64,000 bases of DNA from Ohessyouella blattaphilus (GTDB lineage: Bacteria; Bacillota; Clostridia; Lachnospirales; Lachnospiraceae), in contig NZ_JAMXOC010000008.1 in the NCBI RefSeq assembly GCF_024721265.1, forward strand, positions 48,409-112,408, given 5' to 3'. The translations under genes were made by a program, and so were the position numbers. The stretch's first letter is position 1, and every line of letters begins with the position of its first letter. This document shows positions 42,837 to 51,118 of this stretch, in pieces. Under the pieces are notes generated by a model, which was not told the DNA's origin, did no database searches, and saw only the letters and a program-made list of their open reading frames with translations.

Positions 42837-43788
42837 GTATAAGTGCATGGGAATGCTGTTGTTAATCAGCATTTTAGCTGGAGGTTGTCAGAAAGCAGAG
42901 CCAGTGGCTGAGGAAACGAAAGCGCCAGTACAAGAAATTGCAAAAGAAGAGGAAAAAGCCAGCACGCGGGAGCTAAAAGAAGAGCCAGAACCTAAGTTTA
43001 TCGCTGAGGGGATTCGCCGAGTGAAGCTTACGAAAGACAGCGAAGTGCTGCTCGATATCGCCTATGAGCCGAAAGAATATGAGAGCTCCTATGAGTACTG
43101 GAAGGTGAAAGCTCCCTACGGTGGGGAGGCGGTTCTTGATACGGAAGCGGCCCTTAAATTTTACGGCCAGCTTGCTCAGCTTTCTTTTACCCAAGTGACC
43201 GAAGTGGGCGCAGAGGTGAAGGAGAACTTAGCATCTTCAAAGACTTATCTAGAGCTAGAGTTCTGCCAGCTTGACGAAGAGGATGAAAGGGCTTCGTATC
43301 AAGCAGAAGCTAGTAGTCGCTTGACGCTAACGATTGGTGAGGAAGACGGGGCAGGGAACTACTACGCTACTCTTAGTGGGGATCCAGAGCGGGTTTACCT
43401 GATAAGTGTAGACGCCTTGGAGCAAATCTTTGCAGTTAAGCCTTATGATTTGATTTTGAAAATCAGTGCGGTGTGCCCGATGGAGACCGTATCAGCGGTG
43501 GAGACAAAAGTCGCTGGGAAAAGCAAGAAGTTAGAGAATTATCAGGAGATCTATACGGATTTATTTGGCGTTTTGATTGCTGGCGAGTTAAAAGAGCCAG
43601 CAAAGGGAGAGAAAGAGGAACTTCTCACCTTAACGTTTGCGAGAACTGCGCCGGAAATGGAGAAACTTACCATTACCTACTACGATTACGACAAAGAGTA
43701 TGCCAGTGTGAAGGTGAAAGGAGAAGAGCATTTCCTTGTTGAGAAGGCCGAAGTGGAGAATTTAATCAAGATAACCCAGGATAATTAG
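42829..43788 (+). CDS. Lipoprotein, DUF4340-like
   Basis: A 319-aa protein with a lipoprotein signal: MNKYKCMGMLLLISILAGGC, lipobox LAGGC with Cys 20. A Glu/Lys-rich linker (to about 60) is followed by a soluble domain that resembles DUF4340 (VKLTKDSEVLLDI...YWKVKAPYGGEAVLDTEAA). Function unknown. It overlaps the regulator gene by 8 nt and is followed by a terminator, so it belongs to the two-component operon and not to the transporter operon; it could be an accessory sensor. Confidence 0.75.
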   Translation: MNKYKCMGMLLLISILAGGCQKAEPVAEETKAPVQEIAKEEEKASTRELKEEPEPKFIAEGIRRVKLTKDSEVLLDIAYEPKEYESSYEYWKVKAPYGGEAVLDTEAALKFYGQLAQLSFTQVTEVGAEVKENLASSKTYLELEFCQLDEEDERASYQAEASSRLTLTIGEEDGAGNYYATLSGDPERVYLISVDALEQIFAVKPYDLILKISAVCPMETVSAVETKVAGKSKKLENYQEIYTDLFGVLIAGELKEPAKGEKEELLTLTFARTAPEMEKLTITYYDYDKEYASVKVKGEEHFLVEKAEVENLIKITQDN

Positions 43789-43796
43789 GGAGAAGT

Positions 43797-43826
43797 GGGG
43801 ACCGCAGTCGAGGTCCTCATTTTTTT
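43797..43826 (+). terminator. Terminator after the regulator operon
   Basis: Arms GGGGACC and GGTCCTC (one G-U) with an 8-nt loop and seven T residues. The end of the T-run forms TTGACA (43825-43830), a possible -35 for the binding-protein operon; the -10 at 17 bp is poor (GAATAA), as expected if an activator is needed. Confidence 0.8.
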
Positions 43827-43930
43827 GACAAAGGTAAAAAAATTAAAGAATAAGGTCAAATTATTAAATTTTATTCGCTGGCGATGTTTGTTAATCTTTA
43901 GTTACAAACAATCAATGAGGAGGAAATGAT

Positions 43931-45262
43931 ATGAAAACGAGAACGAAGAAACTATTGTCGCTACTGCTGGTAACGGTAATGGGTGCATCCCTTTTAGTAG
44001 GCTGTGGCGGTAAAAGCAGCGACGAAGGCGACACGGACAAAACCACCGGCGGCGACAACGAAATCGTGTTTTGGAACATTGGTACGGAAGAAGTTGATAA
44101 AGCGATTTACGACAAAGCCATCGAGATGTTTGCAGAATCCACCGATACAGATTACACGATCACCAGTGTTCCGGTGCAGAATGACACCTACAAGGAAAAA
44201 TTGGTTATTGCTATGAGCTCCGGGGAGTGTCCGGATATGTATATCAACTGGTCAGGTGGCCCGATGAATGAGTATATTGAGTCAGGGTATGCCCAACCGA
44301 TTACCGATCTTTTCAACGACAGCGAATTACCAGATCGTCTTTTAGATGCCTCGATTGCTCAAGCAACTTACAAAGATGATATTTATGCAGTCCCTTTTAT
44401 GAATGTCTCTTTATCAGGGATCTTCTACAACAAGGAGATGTTTGAAAAGTATGACCTAGAGGTGCCAACTACCATCGAAGAGCTAGAAGCAGTAAGCGAT
44501 ACCTTTGTTAAAAATGGAATCACACCTTTTGCCTTAGCAAATGCGCCGAAGTGGACCGGTTCCATGTACTTTATGAACTTAGCCGCGAGAAAAGGCGGAC
44601 TTGAGCCCTTCAATGCCGCAGTAGACGGCAGTGGAACCTTCGAAGATGAATGCTTTATCTGGGCAGGTGACAAGATTCTCGAATGGGAAGAGAAAGGATA
44701 TTTCCCAGAGGGAGTGAACTCACTTAGTGAAGATGACGGTCAGGCGAGACAGATGCTTTATCAAGAAACGGCAGCTATGGACTTGATCGGTTCTTGGTAC
44801 ACCGGCTTAATCCAACAAGATAGCCCAGAGTTTTATGAAAAAATTGGTTGGTTCCCCTTCCCAGGACTGGAAGGTTCGGATGTGGATGATTCCATTATGA
44901 TTGGTACGATAGGTGATAACTTTATCTCCTTTAACTGTAAGGACGATAAGCTAGCAGCAGCTTTTGAATGTGCAACCAAGTTCTCAGAGGATGAAATGGT
45001 TGACTTTATGGTGGAAAGCGGCAAGGTACCACCGGTTAAAGGCGTGGAAAATAAGCTGACAGATCCAATTACTAAGTCGATTATGGAGGCCGCCAATAAC
45101 GCCTCTTCAACCCAACTATGGTATGACCAATACCTGCCACCAGCAGTAGCTCAGGCTCATCTTGATACCAGTCAAGAGCTCTTCGGCGGCACGATGACAT
45201 CAAAAGATGCAGCTAAGAAATTCCAGGAAGCGATGCAAGAATATCTAGACGAGGCCAACTAG
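43931..45262 (+). CDS. Sugar ABC transporter substrate-binding lipoprotein
   Basis: A 443-aa extracellular CUT1 binding protein. Lipobox LLVGC at residues 22-26 follows a basic/hydrophobic signal. The mature part begins with a Ser/Asp/Gly linker then EIVFWNIGTEE; FYNKEMFEKYDLEVPTTIEEL is typical of family 1 sugar binders. Clustering with a GH120 beta-xylosidase makes xylo-oligosaccharides the most likely ligand. AGGAGGAAAT precedes the ATG. Confidence 0.95.
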   Translation: MKTRTKKLLSLLLVTVMGASLLVGCGGKSSDEGDTDKTTGGDNEIVFWNIGTEEVDKAIYDKAIEMFAESTDTDYTITSVPVQNDTYKEKLVIAMSSGECPDMYINWSGGPMNEYIESGYAQPITDLFNDSELPDRLLDASIAQATYKDDIYAVPFMNVSLSGIFYNKEMFEKYDLEVPTTIEELEAVSDTFVKNGITPFALANAPKWTGSMYFMNLAARKGGLEPFNAAVDGSGTFEDECFIWAGDKILEWEEKGYFPEGVNSLSEDDGQARQMLYQETAAMDLIGSWYTGLIQQDSPEFYEKIGWFPFPGLEGSDVDDSIMIGTIGDNFISFNCKDDKLAAAFECATKFSEDEMVDFMVESGKVPPVKGVENKLTDPITKSIMEAANNASSTQLWYDQYLPPAVAQAHLDTSQELFGGTMTSKDAAKKFQEAMQEYLDEAN

Positions 45263-45275
45263 TAGCCAAAGACGG

Positions 45276-45307
45276 ATCTCCCGGGAATAAAATCCCGGGA
45301 GATTTTT
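45276..45307 (+). terminator. Intercistronic hairpin between binding protein and permeases
   Basis: Perfect 11-bp GC-rich arms (ATCTCCCGGGA and its complement, 45276-45286 and 45293-45303) with a 6-nt loop and five T residues. In binding-protein operons such hairpins act as partial terminators or mRNA stabilisers that make the binding protein more abundant than the permeases. Confidence 0.75.
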
Positions 45308-45326
45308 ACAAAGGAGGAAAGAGAAG

Positions 45327-46235
45327 ATGGGAAAAAAGGAACTCTCTTTGGCAGCGAAAAGAAAGCAAGATACTAGGCGGGCAGCGTTTGTTTTTTTACT
45401 GCCGATTGCTCTATTAATGATTGTATTTATCTTCTATCCCATTGTGGATACGTTTTATACAAGCTTGTTTAAATGGAACGGTATTTCGGCGGACAAGACG
45501 ATGATCGGTCTTAAGAACTGGGTAAAGCTTGCAAAGGATACCAGCTTTTGGACCGCTTTTAAGAATAATCTGGTGGTAATGGTTCTATCTATTTGTATTC
45601 AGATTCCGATCGGTCTGGCGCTAGCCACCTTTATCGATTTTGGTGGTAAGAAGATGACGATTTTTAAGGTGCTGTGGTTTATTCCGCTCTTAATGTCTTC
45701 TGTAGCGATCGGTTTTTTATTTTCTTATGCGTTAGCCACGAATGGAGGAATATTTAGCGCCATCTCCAAGATTTTTGGTGGCGGCAATATCGACTTATTA
45801 GGAAATCCGAAGACAGCGCTCTATACCGTTATCGGGGTTATCGCTTGGCAGTTCACCCCTTTTTATATGGTCTACTGTATGGCTGCTTACACCAACGTAC
45901 CAACGGATGTATACGAAGCGGCAATCATCGATGGGGCGACGAAAGGTCAATACTTCTGGCGGGTGGCCTTGCCACTTTTGGCTCCTTCTATTAAAAGTGC
46001 GGCCATTCTCTCTATGGTGGGTTCGCTTAAGTACTTCGACTTAGTCTACGTCATGACCGGCGGTGGACCAGGTACTTCCACCGAATTAATGGCAACGTAT
46101 ATGTACAAGCAATCTTTCGTGAAGTTTAACATGGGTTATGGCTCGGCGGTAGCAGCGGGGATGTTTATCCTCATTTCTCTGACCTCGCTTATCACCATGC
46201 GAATTCTAAACGGTAGAAAGAAAGGAGATGCCTAA
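45327..46235 (+). CDS. Sugar ABC transporter permease (UgpA/MalF type)
   Basis: A 302-aa, six-helix membrane permease. The EAA loop that contacts the ATPase reads EAAIIDGATKGQYFWRVALPLL. The C-terminal FKWNGISADKTMIGLKNW region after helix 1 is typical of the first CUT1 permease. No ATPase is encoded in this operon, so a shared ATPase is required. Confidence 0.95.
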   Translation: MGKKELSLAAKRKQDTRRAAFVFLLPIALLMIVFIFYPIVDTFYTSLFKWNGISADKTMIGLKNWVKLAKDTSFWTAFKNNLVVMVLSICIQIPIGLALATFIDFGGKKMTIFKVLWFIPLLMSSVAIGFLFSYALATNGGIFSAISKIFGGGNIDLLGNPKTALYTVIGVIAWQFTPFYMVYCMAAYTNVPTDVYEAAIIDGATKGQYFWRVALPLLAPSIKSAAILSMVGSLKYFDLVYVMTGGGPGTSTELMATYMYKQSFVKFNMGYGSAVAAGMFILISLTSLITMRILNGRKKGDA

Positions 46236-46238
46236 ACT

Positions 46239-47072
46239 ATGAAGAAAACAAAAAGCAGATTAAGCTGGGGCATCGCCTGGATACTGGGGATTTTTTGGAG
46301 CGTTGTGGCCCTACTTCCGTTTGTGTTTATGGTCCTTAACTCATTTAAAGAAAAATTCGAACTGTTAACCGAAGGCGTGTTCTCGATTCCTAAGAGTTTT
46401 AATCTAGAGAATTACAAAACCGTTCTCACTGGCAATTTCTTTCGGTTTTTCTTTAACAGCGTGATTGTTCTAGTAATATCTTTGACAATCCTATTATTCA
46501 TTTCGGCTTGCGCGTCTTATCCTCTTTCCCGGTTTAAGTTTCGCTTAGCAAAGCCGATCTATTCGCTAATTGTAGCTTGTATGTCGATACCGATTCATAT
46601 CACTTTGATTCCCGTATTTAAGATGTCAAAGGATATGGGAATTTACGATTCCATCTGGGCCCTTATCGGTCCGTACGTGGCTACCGCCATTCCCATATCG
46701 GTGTTTATCTTAACTAGCTTTATGAGGGAAATCCCTAAGGAAATAGAAGAAGCAGCCCAGATCGATGGCTGCGGTAAGTACCAAATGTTCTTCCGCATTA
46801 TCTTTCCCCTAGCGAAACCTGGTCTAGCAACCCTAGCAATTTATAACGGGGTAAACATGTGGAATGAATTTAGTTTTGCTTACACCCTTACCCAGTCATC
46901 AGCCAACCGGACCCTGCCGTTAGCGGTTTGGGAATTTCAAGGCCAGTATTCAATGAACACCCCAATGGTCATGGCAGTTTTGACCTTAACGGTAATACCG
47001 ATGATTATCCTCTTTATCTTTGCACAGGATAAGTTGGTAAAAGGGATGACAGCGGGAGCAGTAAAAGGTTAG
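46239..47072 (+). CDS. Sugar ABC transporter permease (UgpE/MalG type)
   Basis: A 277-aa, six-helix second permease; EAA loop EEAAQIDGCGKYQMFFRIIFPLAKPG. It starts 3 bp after the first permease stop (AAAGGAGATG). GH120 follows after 27 bp. Confidence 0.95.
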   Translation: MKKTKSRLSWGIAWILGIFWSVVALLPFVFMVLNSFKEKFELLTEGVFSIPKSFNLENYKTVLTGNFFRFFFNSVIVLVISLTILLFISACASYPLSRFKFRLAKPIYSLIVACMSIPIHITLIPVFKMSKDMGIYDSIWALIGPYVATAIPISVFILTSFMREIPKEIEEAAQIDGCGKYQMFFRIIFPLAKPGLATLAIYNGVNMWNEFSFAYTLTQSSANRTLPLAVWEFQGQYSMNTPMVMAVLTLTVIPMIILFIFAQDKLVKGMTAGAVKG

Positions 47073-47099
47073 TAAATAAAAAAAGAGGAGAATATAACA

Positions 47100-49028
47100 A
47101 TGAGTAGAGAGTTACACGTATCACAAAAAGGCAATATCGAGGGTGCTTTCCAAACGATTCAAGAAGCGGCCCAGATCGCGGAAGCCGGCGATAAGGTTAT
47201 CGTTCACGAAGGTGTCTACAGAGAATGGGTAAAGCCAGTAAATGGCGGCAAAAGCAATACCGACCGGATTGTCTACGAGGCAGCAGCTGGTGAAAAAGTA
47301 GTGATTAAGGGCTCGGAAGTTATCGATAGCTGGGAGAATGTAAAGGGCAATGTCTGGAAAGTTACCCTTCCGAATGCCTTCTTTGGCGACTTTAACCCTT
47401 ATAAAGAAGAACTAGTTGGGGACTGGATGGTTCGTCCAAATCCTTACGAATATACCCTTCATCTAGGAGAGGTGTACTTAAATGGTAAGTCATTTTATGA
47501 AGCCAGAACCTTAGCAGAACTAGATAACCCCGTTAGAAGGGAAACGGCGGAGGACGCGCCGTGGATGCAAAGAGAAGAAGCGCTGCTTCATCCAGAGGAC
47601 TCGATTTATCAGTGGTACGCGGAAGTGGCTGAAGAAGAAACGACGATTTACGCTAACTTCCAGGGCCAAAACCCCAATGAAGAGTTGGTAGAGATTAACG
47701 TCCGCAGAAGCTGCTTCTATCCGGCGGTCACGGGCCGGGATTATATAACGGTTCGCGGCTTTGAAATGGCTCAGGCGGCAACTCCTTGGACGCCACCCAC
47801 AGCGGATCAGCCAGGTCTTTTAGGACCCAACTGGAGCAAAGGCTGGATTATTGAAAATAACATAGTACACGATGCAAAATGTAGCGCAATTAGCATTGGT
47901 AAAGAAGCCTCGACAGGACATAATGACTGTACAAGAACCCATCGTAAACCAGGCTACCAATACCAAATGGAGGCAGTATTCAAAGCGAGACAAATAGGTT
48001 GGAGTAAGGAAAAGATCGGCTCTCACATTATTCGCTACAATACCATCTATGACTGTGGTCAAAACGGGATTGTTGGTCACCTGGGCTGCGTCTTTAGCGA
48101 AATCTCCCATAACCATATCTACAACATTGCTGTAAAACACGAATTCTTTGGTTATGAAATCGGTGGTATTAAGCTTCACGCTGCTATCGACGTTTGGATC
48201 CACCACAACAATATCCATAACTGTACGCTGGGAACGTGGCTTGATTGGCAGATTCAAGGGACGCGAATTAGTAAGAATCTTTATTATGAAAATGACCGGG
48301 ACTTAATGATTGAAGTAACCCATGGTCCTCATACGGTAGATGATAATATCTTCGCTTCTGATTATAACTTCGATAACATCGCTTGGGGCGGCGCTTTTGT
48401 CAACAACTTATGCTGTGGTACCATGCGCAGAGAACCAGTCCTCAACCGGGCAACGCCGTATCACCGTCCTCACTCAACAGAAGTTGCTGGGGTAACCTTT
48501 GTCTATGGCGGGGATGACAGATGGTTCCAAAATATCTTTATCGGTGGCACGAAAACATACAACGAGCAGTCCTTAAACGGAACGGTGGATTATAACGGTA
48601 GTCCTAGCTCCATGGCCGAGTATAAAGAGTGGTTAATCGCCGCCGGAAATGGCGATAACGAAGTCTTTGAACTAGTCAAGGATCCCGTGTATATCAACAA
48701 CAACGGCTACTTAAAGGGTGCGCCTTCCTACGAAAAGGAAGAGACGAAATTCTCTAGTAAGGAAGATCCCAAGGCAAAAATCGTGGCCACGGATGACGGC
48801 ACGTATCTAGAGTTCTACGCAGAAGACGGACTCTTTGATTTAGAGGCAGCCGTTCTTGAGACAAAGGATCTGGAGATGGTACGGATTGTGGAAGCCGCTT
48901 TTGAAGATCCTTGCGGCAATCCTATCGTTTTCGATACCGACTATCTCGGCCAGAAAAGAGAGCCAGGCGCGAACATCGGTCCTATTGTCGGTCTACAAAA
49001 GGGACAGAACAGAATTAAAGTTTGGTAA
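47100..49028 (+). CDS. GH120 beta-xylosidase
   Basis: Cytoplasmic enzyme (no signal peptide) releasing xylose from xylo-oligosaccharides. The 642-aa right-handed beta-helix protein matches closely, over its whole length, what I remember of Thermoanaerobacterium XylC (VHEGVYREWVKP; FNPYKEE; TPPTADQPG; NWSKGWIIE). The XylC nucleophile Asp382 and acid/base Glu405 fall at exactly the same residue numbers here, in WLDWQ and MIEVTHGP. It lies at the end of the importer operon, so imported oligomers are hydrolysed intracellularly. AGAGGAG precedes ATG. Confidence 0.93.
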   Translation: MSRELHVSQKGNIEGAFQTIQEAAQIAEAGDKVIVHEGVYREWVKPVNGGKSNTDRIVYEAAAGEKVVIKGSEVIDSWENVKGNVWKVTLPNAFFGDFNPYKEELVGDWMVRPNPYEYTLHLGEVYLNGKSFYEARTLAELDNPVRRETAEDAPWMQREEALLHPEDSIYQWYAEVAEEETTIYANFQGQNPNEELVEINVRRSCFYPAVTGRDYITVRGFEMAQAATPWTPPTADQPGLLGPNWSKGWIIENNIVHDAKCSAISIGKEASTGHNDCTRTHRKPGYQYQMEAVFKARQIGWSKEKIGSHIIRYNTIYDCGQNGIVGHLGCVFSEISHNHIYNIAVKHEFFGYEIGGIKLHAAIDVWIHHNNIHNCTLGTWLDWQIQGTRISKNLYYENDRDLMIEVTHGPHTVDDNIFASDYNFDNIAWGGAFVNNLCCGTMRREPVLNRATPYHRPHSTEVAGVTFVYGGDDRWFQNIFIGGTKTYNEQSLNGTVDYNGSPSSMAEYKEWLIAAGNGDNEVFELVKDPVYINNNGYLKGAPSYEKEETKFSSKEDPKAKIVATDDGTYLEFYAEDGLFDLEAAVLETKDLEMVRIVEAAFEDPCGNPIVFDTDYLGQKREPGANIGPIVGLQKGQNRIKVW

Positions 49029-49093
49029 TTGTCAGAATATTTAGACAATAAAAATAAGTTAATAATTAATATAAAATAAAAAGACAAATAGTC

Positions 49094-49122
49094 TTGACAA
49101 TTAAAAATAGGGGTGCTATTAT
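49094..49122 (+). promoter_or_regulatory. Promoter of the large non-coding RNA
   Basis: TTGACA (49094-49099) and TATTAT (49117-49122) with an exact 17-bp spacer containing GGGGTG just before the -10. The expected start is near 49129. It is one of the best promoters in the window, yet no ORF follows for about 800 bp. Confidence 0.85.
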
Positions 49123-49128
49123 ATAGTC

Positions 49129-49840
49129 AATCCAAGAAACCTAATATAATAAAAACTTGACGAGAAAGAGTTTTAAGGTTTCTAAATTGTACAAAAGGAG
49201 GCAAATCCATTGGACAATTCAGTGATGACAAGTCAATATGCGTGTGATACTGCAAATAGTTGTTCCCGTAGAGAATGCCTTATCGGTGTAAAGACGGCAA
49301 CTAAAAGAAGTGAATAAGAATCGGAGAGATTTGGTGCCGCAAAGATCATATTTGTAAGCATATTGAGAAAGAAGTATCACCTCAAAGTGAACGGAAAATG
49401 TGTAAAGAAACATTAACCGGGACGTCATTTTATAACATATAAAACAAGGTTTAGGAAGTAATAACCCAGTAAGATTGTTAGTAAATGATAAGGGCTCTGC
49501 TACCAATAAGAAAAGTTATAGGTGCTTATTAACCAATTGAAATGTTTTATATGAGATAGGGAAAATAAAATAGATGCCGAGGTTTAACGAAAGCAAAAGA
49601 TTAATTGTGGAAATATGCATATTAGTAAGACAAAAATGAGTGTATGACTACAAGAAAATGTTAGTAAGAAACAAAACCGAGGGCTTTGGGCTGTTAATGA
49701 ATATAATCAATAACAGAGGTAGAAAAAAGTAATAAACGGGAACGACTGATCGGAAGAAACCTCCGATTAAAGATAAAGCTTTATAACTAAATAGGAAGGC
49801 GGCCATTACAACAAAACGATTGTAGTGGCCGCTTTCCTAT
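49129..49840 (+). ncRNA. Large (~710 nt) structured non-coding RNA, family not assigned
   Basis: No + strand ORF of useful size exists between the promoter and 49943. The sequence is purine-rich with many short complementary segments: AGAAACCT/AGGTTTCT (49135-49142 with 49176-49183), AATTGT/ACAATT (49185-49190 with 49214-49219), a long-range GTGATAC/GTATCAC (49244-49250 with 49374-49380), AATGT/ACATT near 49400, CTGTTA/TAACAG (49691-49716), ATCGGA/TCCGAT (49749-49768) and a closing 21-bp stem (49791-49811 with 49820-49840). Size and style resemble ROOL, GOLLD or OLE RNAs; I cannot match it to any of their consensus structures from memory. Confidence 0.72.
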
Positions 49841-49942
49841 GTAAAAATAGTCTTATAGAAATTCGACTAAAATCATTATAAAAAGTCGAGTAAATGCTGG
49901 GAACTCTCTGCTATGATATATCTACGAAAGGAGGGGATGAAC

Positions 49943-50827
49943 GTGCTGAAAAAGCTTAATCAAGTAATCGAATACATTGAGGACCACTTAACGGATGACT
50001 TGCAACTTAAGAAGATTTCTGAGTATGTACAGGTTTCCGACTATCATTTTAGAACGGTTTTTTTTCACCTTGCCGGAATGACATTGAGTGAATATATCAA
50101 GAATCGTCGATTAGCAGAAGCGAACAGAGACTTACTTAGAGGCGAAAAAGTTACAGATGTGGCGTATAAATACCGGTATCAATCGCTGGATGGTTTTACG
50201 CGAGCGTTTACGAAATGGAGTGGTATTTTGCCGTCAGAAGTAGCGAAAAAGCAAGCTAGTAAATCTTTCCCCAAGCTTACGTTTCTCATTACAGTACAAG
50301 GAGGAAAAAGTATGAGATATAAAGTTGTAGAAATGCCAACGTTTTATTTGGCAGGTGTAAGCAAACGTGTTCCCATGCAGTTTGTAGGTGTCAATAATGA
50401 GATTGTGGAGTTAGCGAAGAGCATTACCGAGGAACAACGAAAGGAAATGCACGCCTTGCAAAACATAGAACCATACCAGGTTGTTAATGCGTCTTATAAT
50501 GCTGATAGCGAATTTGAAAAAGAAGAGGGTGAGTTAACTCACATGATTGGCGTACTGACAACAAACGGGGATAGCAATAATTTGTTAGAAAAAGTAAAAG
50601 TAGAAGCGGCTACCTGGGCAGTATTTCCTAATGAGGGAAGCTTCCCCGAGACTATGCAAAATACCATGGCGCAAATTTATGCCGAGTGGTTGCCATCGGC
50701 TGATTATGAATTGATTTGTGCCCCTAACTTTTCTTTTACAAAAATGTCGGAAAATAAAAAGAATTATGCCTATTGTGAGATATGGATACCTGTGCAAAAG
50801 AAAAAAGTTATTGACAAAAGTTCCTGA
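49943..50827 (+). CDS. AraC-family regulator with GyrI-like ligand domain
   Basis: A 294-aa protein: N-terminal AraC helix-turn-helix pair (LKKISEYVQVSDYHFRTVFF; VTDVAYKYRYQSLDGFTRAF) and a C-terminal GyrI/SOUL-like effector-binding domain (MRYKVVEMPTFYLAGVSKR ... YAYCEIWIPVQ), the Rob/SoxS-GyrI arrangement that binds hydrophobic drugs or metabolites. GTG 49943 is chosen because AGGAGG is 8 nt upstream; the ATGs at 49937 and 49913 are too close to it or precede it. Its 3' end contains the promoter of the met leader. Confidence 0.88.
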   Translation: MLKKLNQVIEYIEDHLTDDLQLKKISEYVQVSDYHFRTVFFHLAGMTLSEYIKNRRLAEANRDLLRGEKVTDVAYKYRYQSLDGFTRAFTKWSGILPSEVAKKQASKSFPKLTFLITVQGGKSMRYKVVEMPTFYLAGVSKRVPMQFVGVNNEIVELAKSITEEQRKEMHALQNIEPYQVVNASYNADSEFEKEEGELTHMIGVLTTNGDSNNLLEKVKVEAATWAVFPNEGSFPETMQNTMAQIYAEWLPSADYELICAPNFSFTKMSENKKNYAYCEIWIPVQKKKVIDKSS

Positions 50828-50839
50828 ATGTCTCATAGT
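50811..50839 (+). promoter_or_regulatory. Promoter of the metNIQ leader transcript
   Basis: TTGACA (50811-50816) and CATAGT (50834-50839), spacer 17 bp, lying at the end of the AraC-type gene. Predicted start is near 50846, 27 nt before the leader-peptide GTG. Confidence 0.65.
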
Positions 50840-50872
50840 AAAGTGCAAAGAAAGAATCTAGGAGGCAAATCG

Positions 50873-50986
50873 GTGAATACATTTAAGACTCAAAAGACGA
50901 ATGTAGAAATGATGATGATGCGTAGCTGTGGAACAATGATGATGTACACAGTTTCTTTTGCACGCATTAGATATTCTGCTTCGTAA
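50873..50986 (+). CDS. Methionine-rich leader peptide of metNIQ
   Basis: A 37-codon ORF, GTG start with AGGAGG 7 nt upstream, stop TAA at 50984-50986. The peptide contains four consecutive Met (codons 13-16) then RSCGT then three more Met (codons 22-24): VEMMMMRSCGTMMMYTV. Seven of 24 codons before the key region are Met. It lies between a promoter and an intrinsic terminator upstream of the methionine importer, which is the layout of a leader peptide for ribosome-mediated attenuation. No SAM riboswitch or T-box features are visible in this leader. Confidence 0.8.
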   Translation: MNTFKTQKTNVEMMMMRSCGTMMMYTVSFARIRYSAS

Positions 50987-51058
50987 AATGTTTCCGATTG
51001 CTTTTTAATTAGGATATTTTAGCAGGTGTATGCGTGTAAGCGTGTACACCTTTTTTTT
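50957..51058 (+). promoter_or_regulatory. metNIQ attenuator: terminator and competing antiterminator
   Basis: Terminator: GGTGTATGCG (51025-51034) with CGTGTACACC (51041-51050), two wobble pairs, then eight T residues. Antiterminator: TTTGCACGCAT (50957-50967) pairs with ATGCGTGTAAG (51030-51040) over 11 bp with two G-U pairs; the two structures share 51030-51040 and cannot coexist. The antiterminator arm starts 12 nt after the last Met codon of the leader ORF, so a ribosome paused there would leave it free, while one that reaches the stop codon would cover or disrupt it. Confidence 0.78.
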
Positions 51059-51118
51059 CGCGAAGCGTGATGCTTCCGGTTCATTTAAAAAACAACGATG
51101 ATAATTGGGAGGAATGAG

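Noticed and set aside
49219..49506. 95-codon minus-strand ORF inside the non-coding RNA region
   Set aside because: No ribosome site, low-complexity hydrophobic and Cys/Thr-rich translation unlike a protein, and the opposite strand has the promoter and structure.
49129..49840. Large RNA as a group II intron, RNase P RNA or tmRNA
   Set aside because: No GTGYG start or domain V, no RNase P core motif, and no tRNA-like ends with a tag ORF.
50873..51118. SAM riboswitch or T-box upstream of metN
   Set aside because: Neither the SAM-I kink-turn/GA-rich core nor the T-box GGTGG..ACCGCG element is present; the leader-peptide model explains the structure better.
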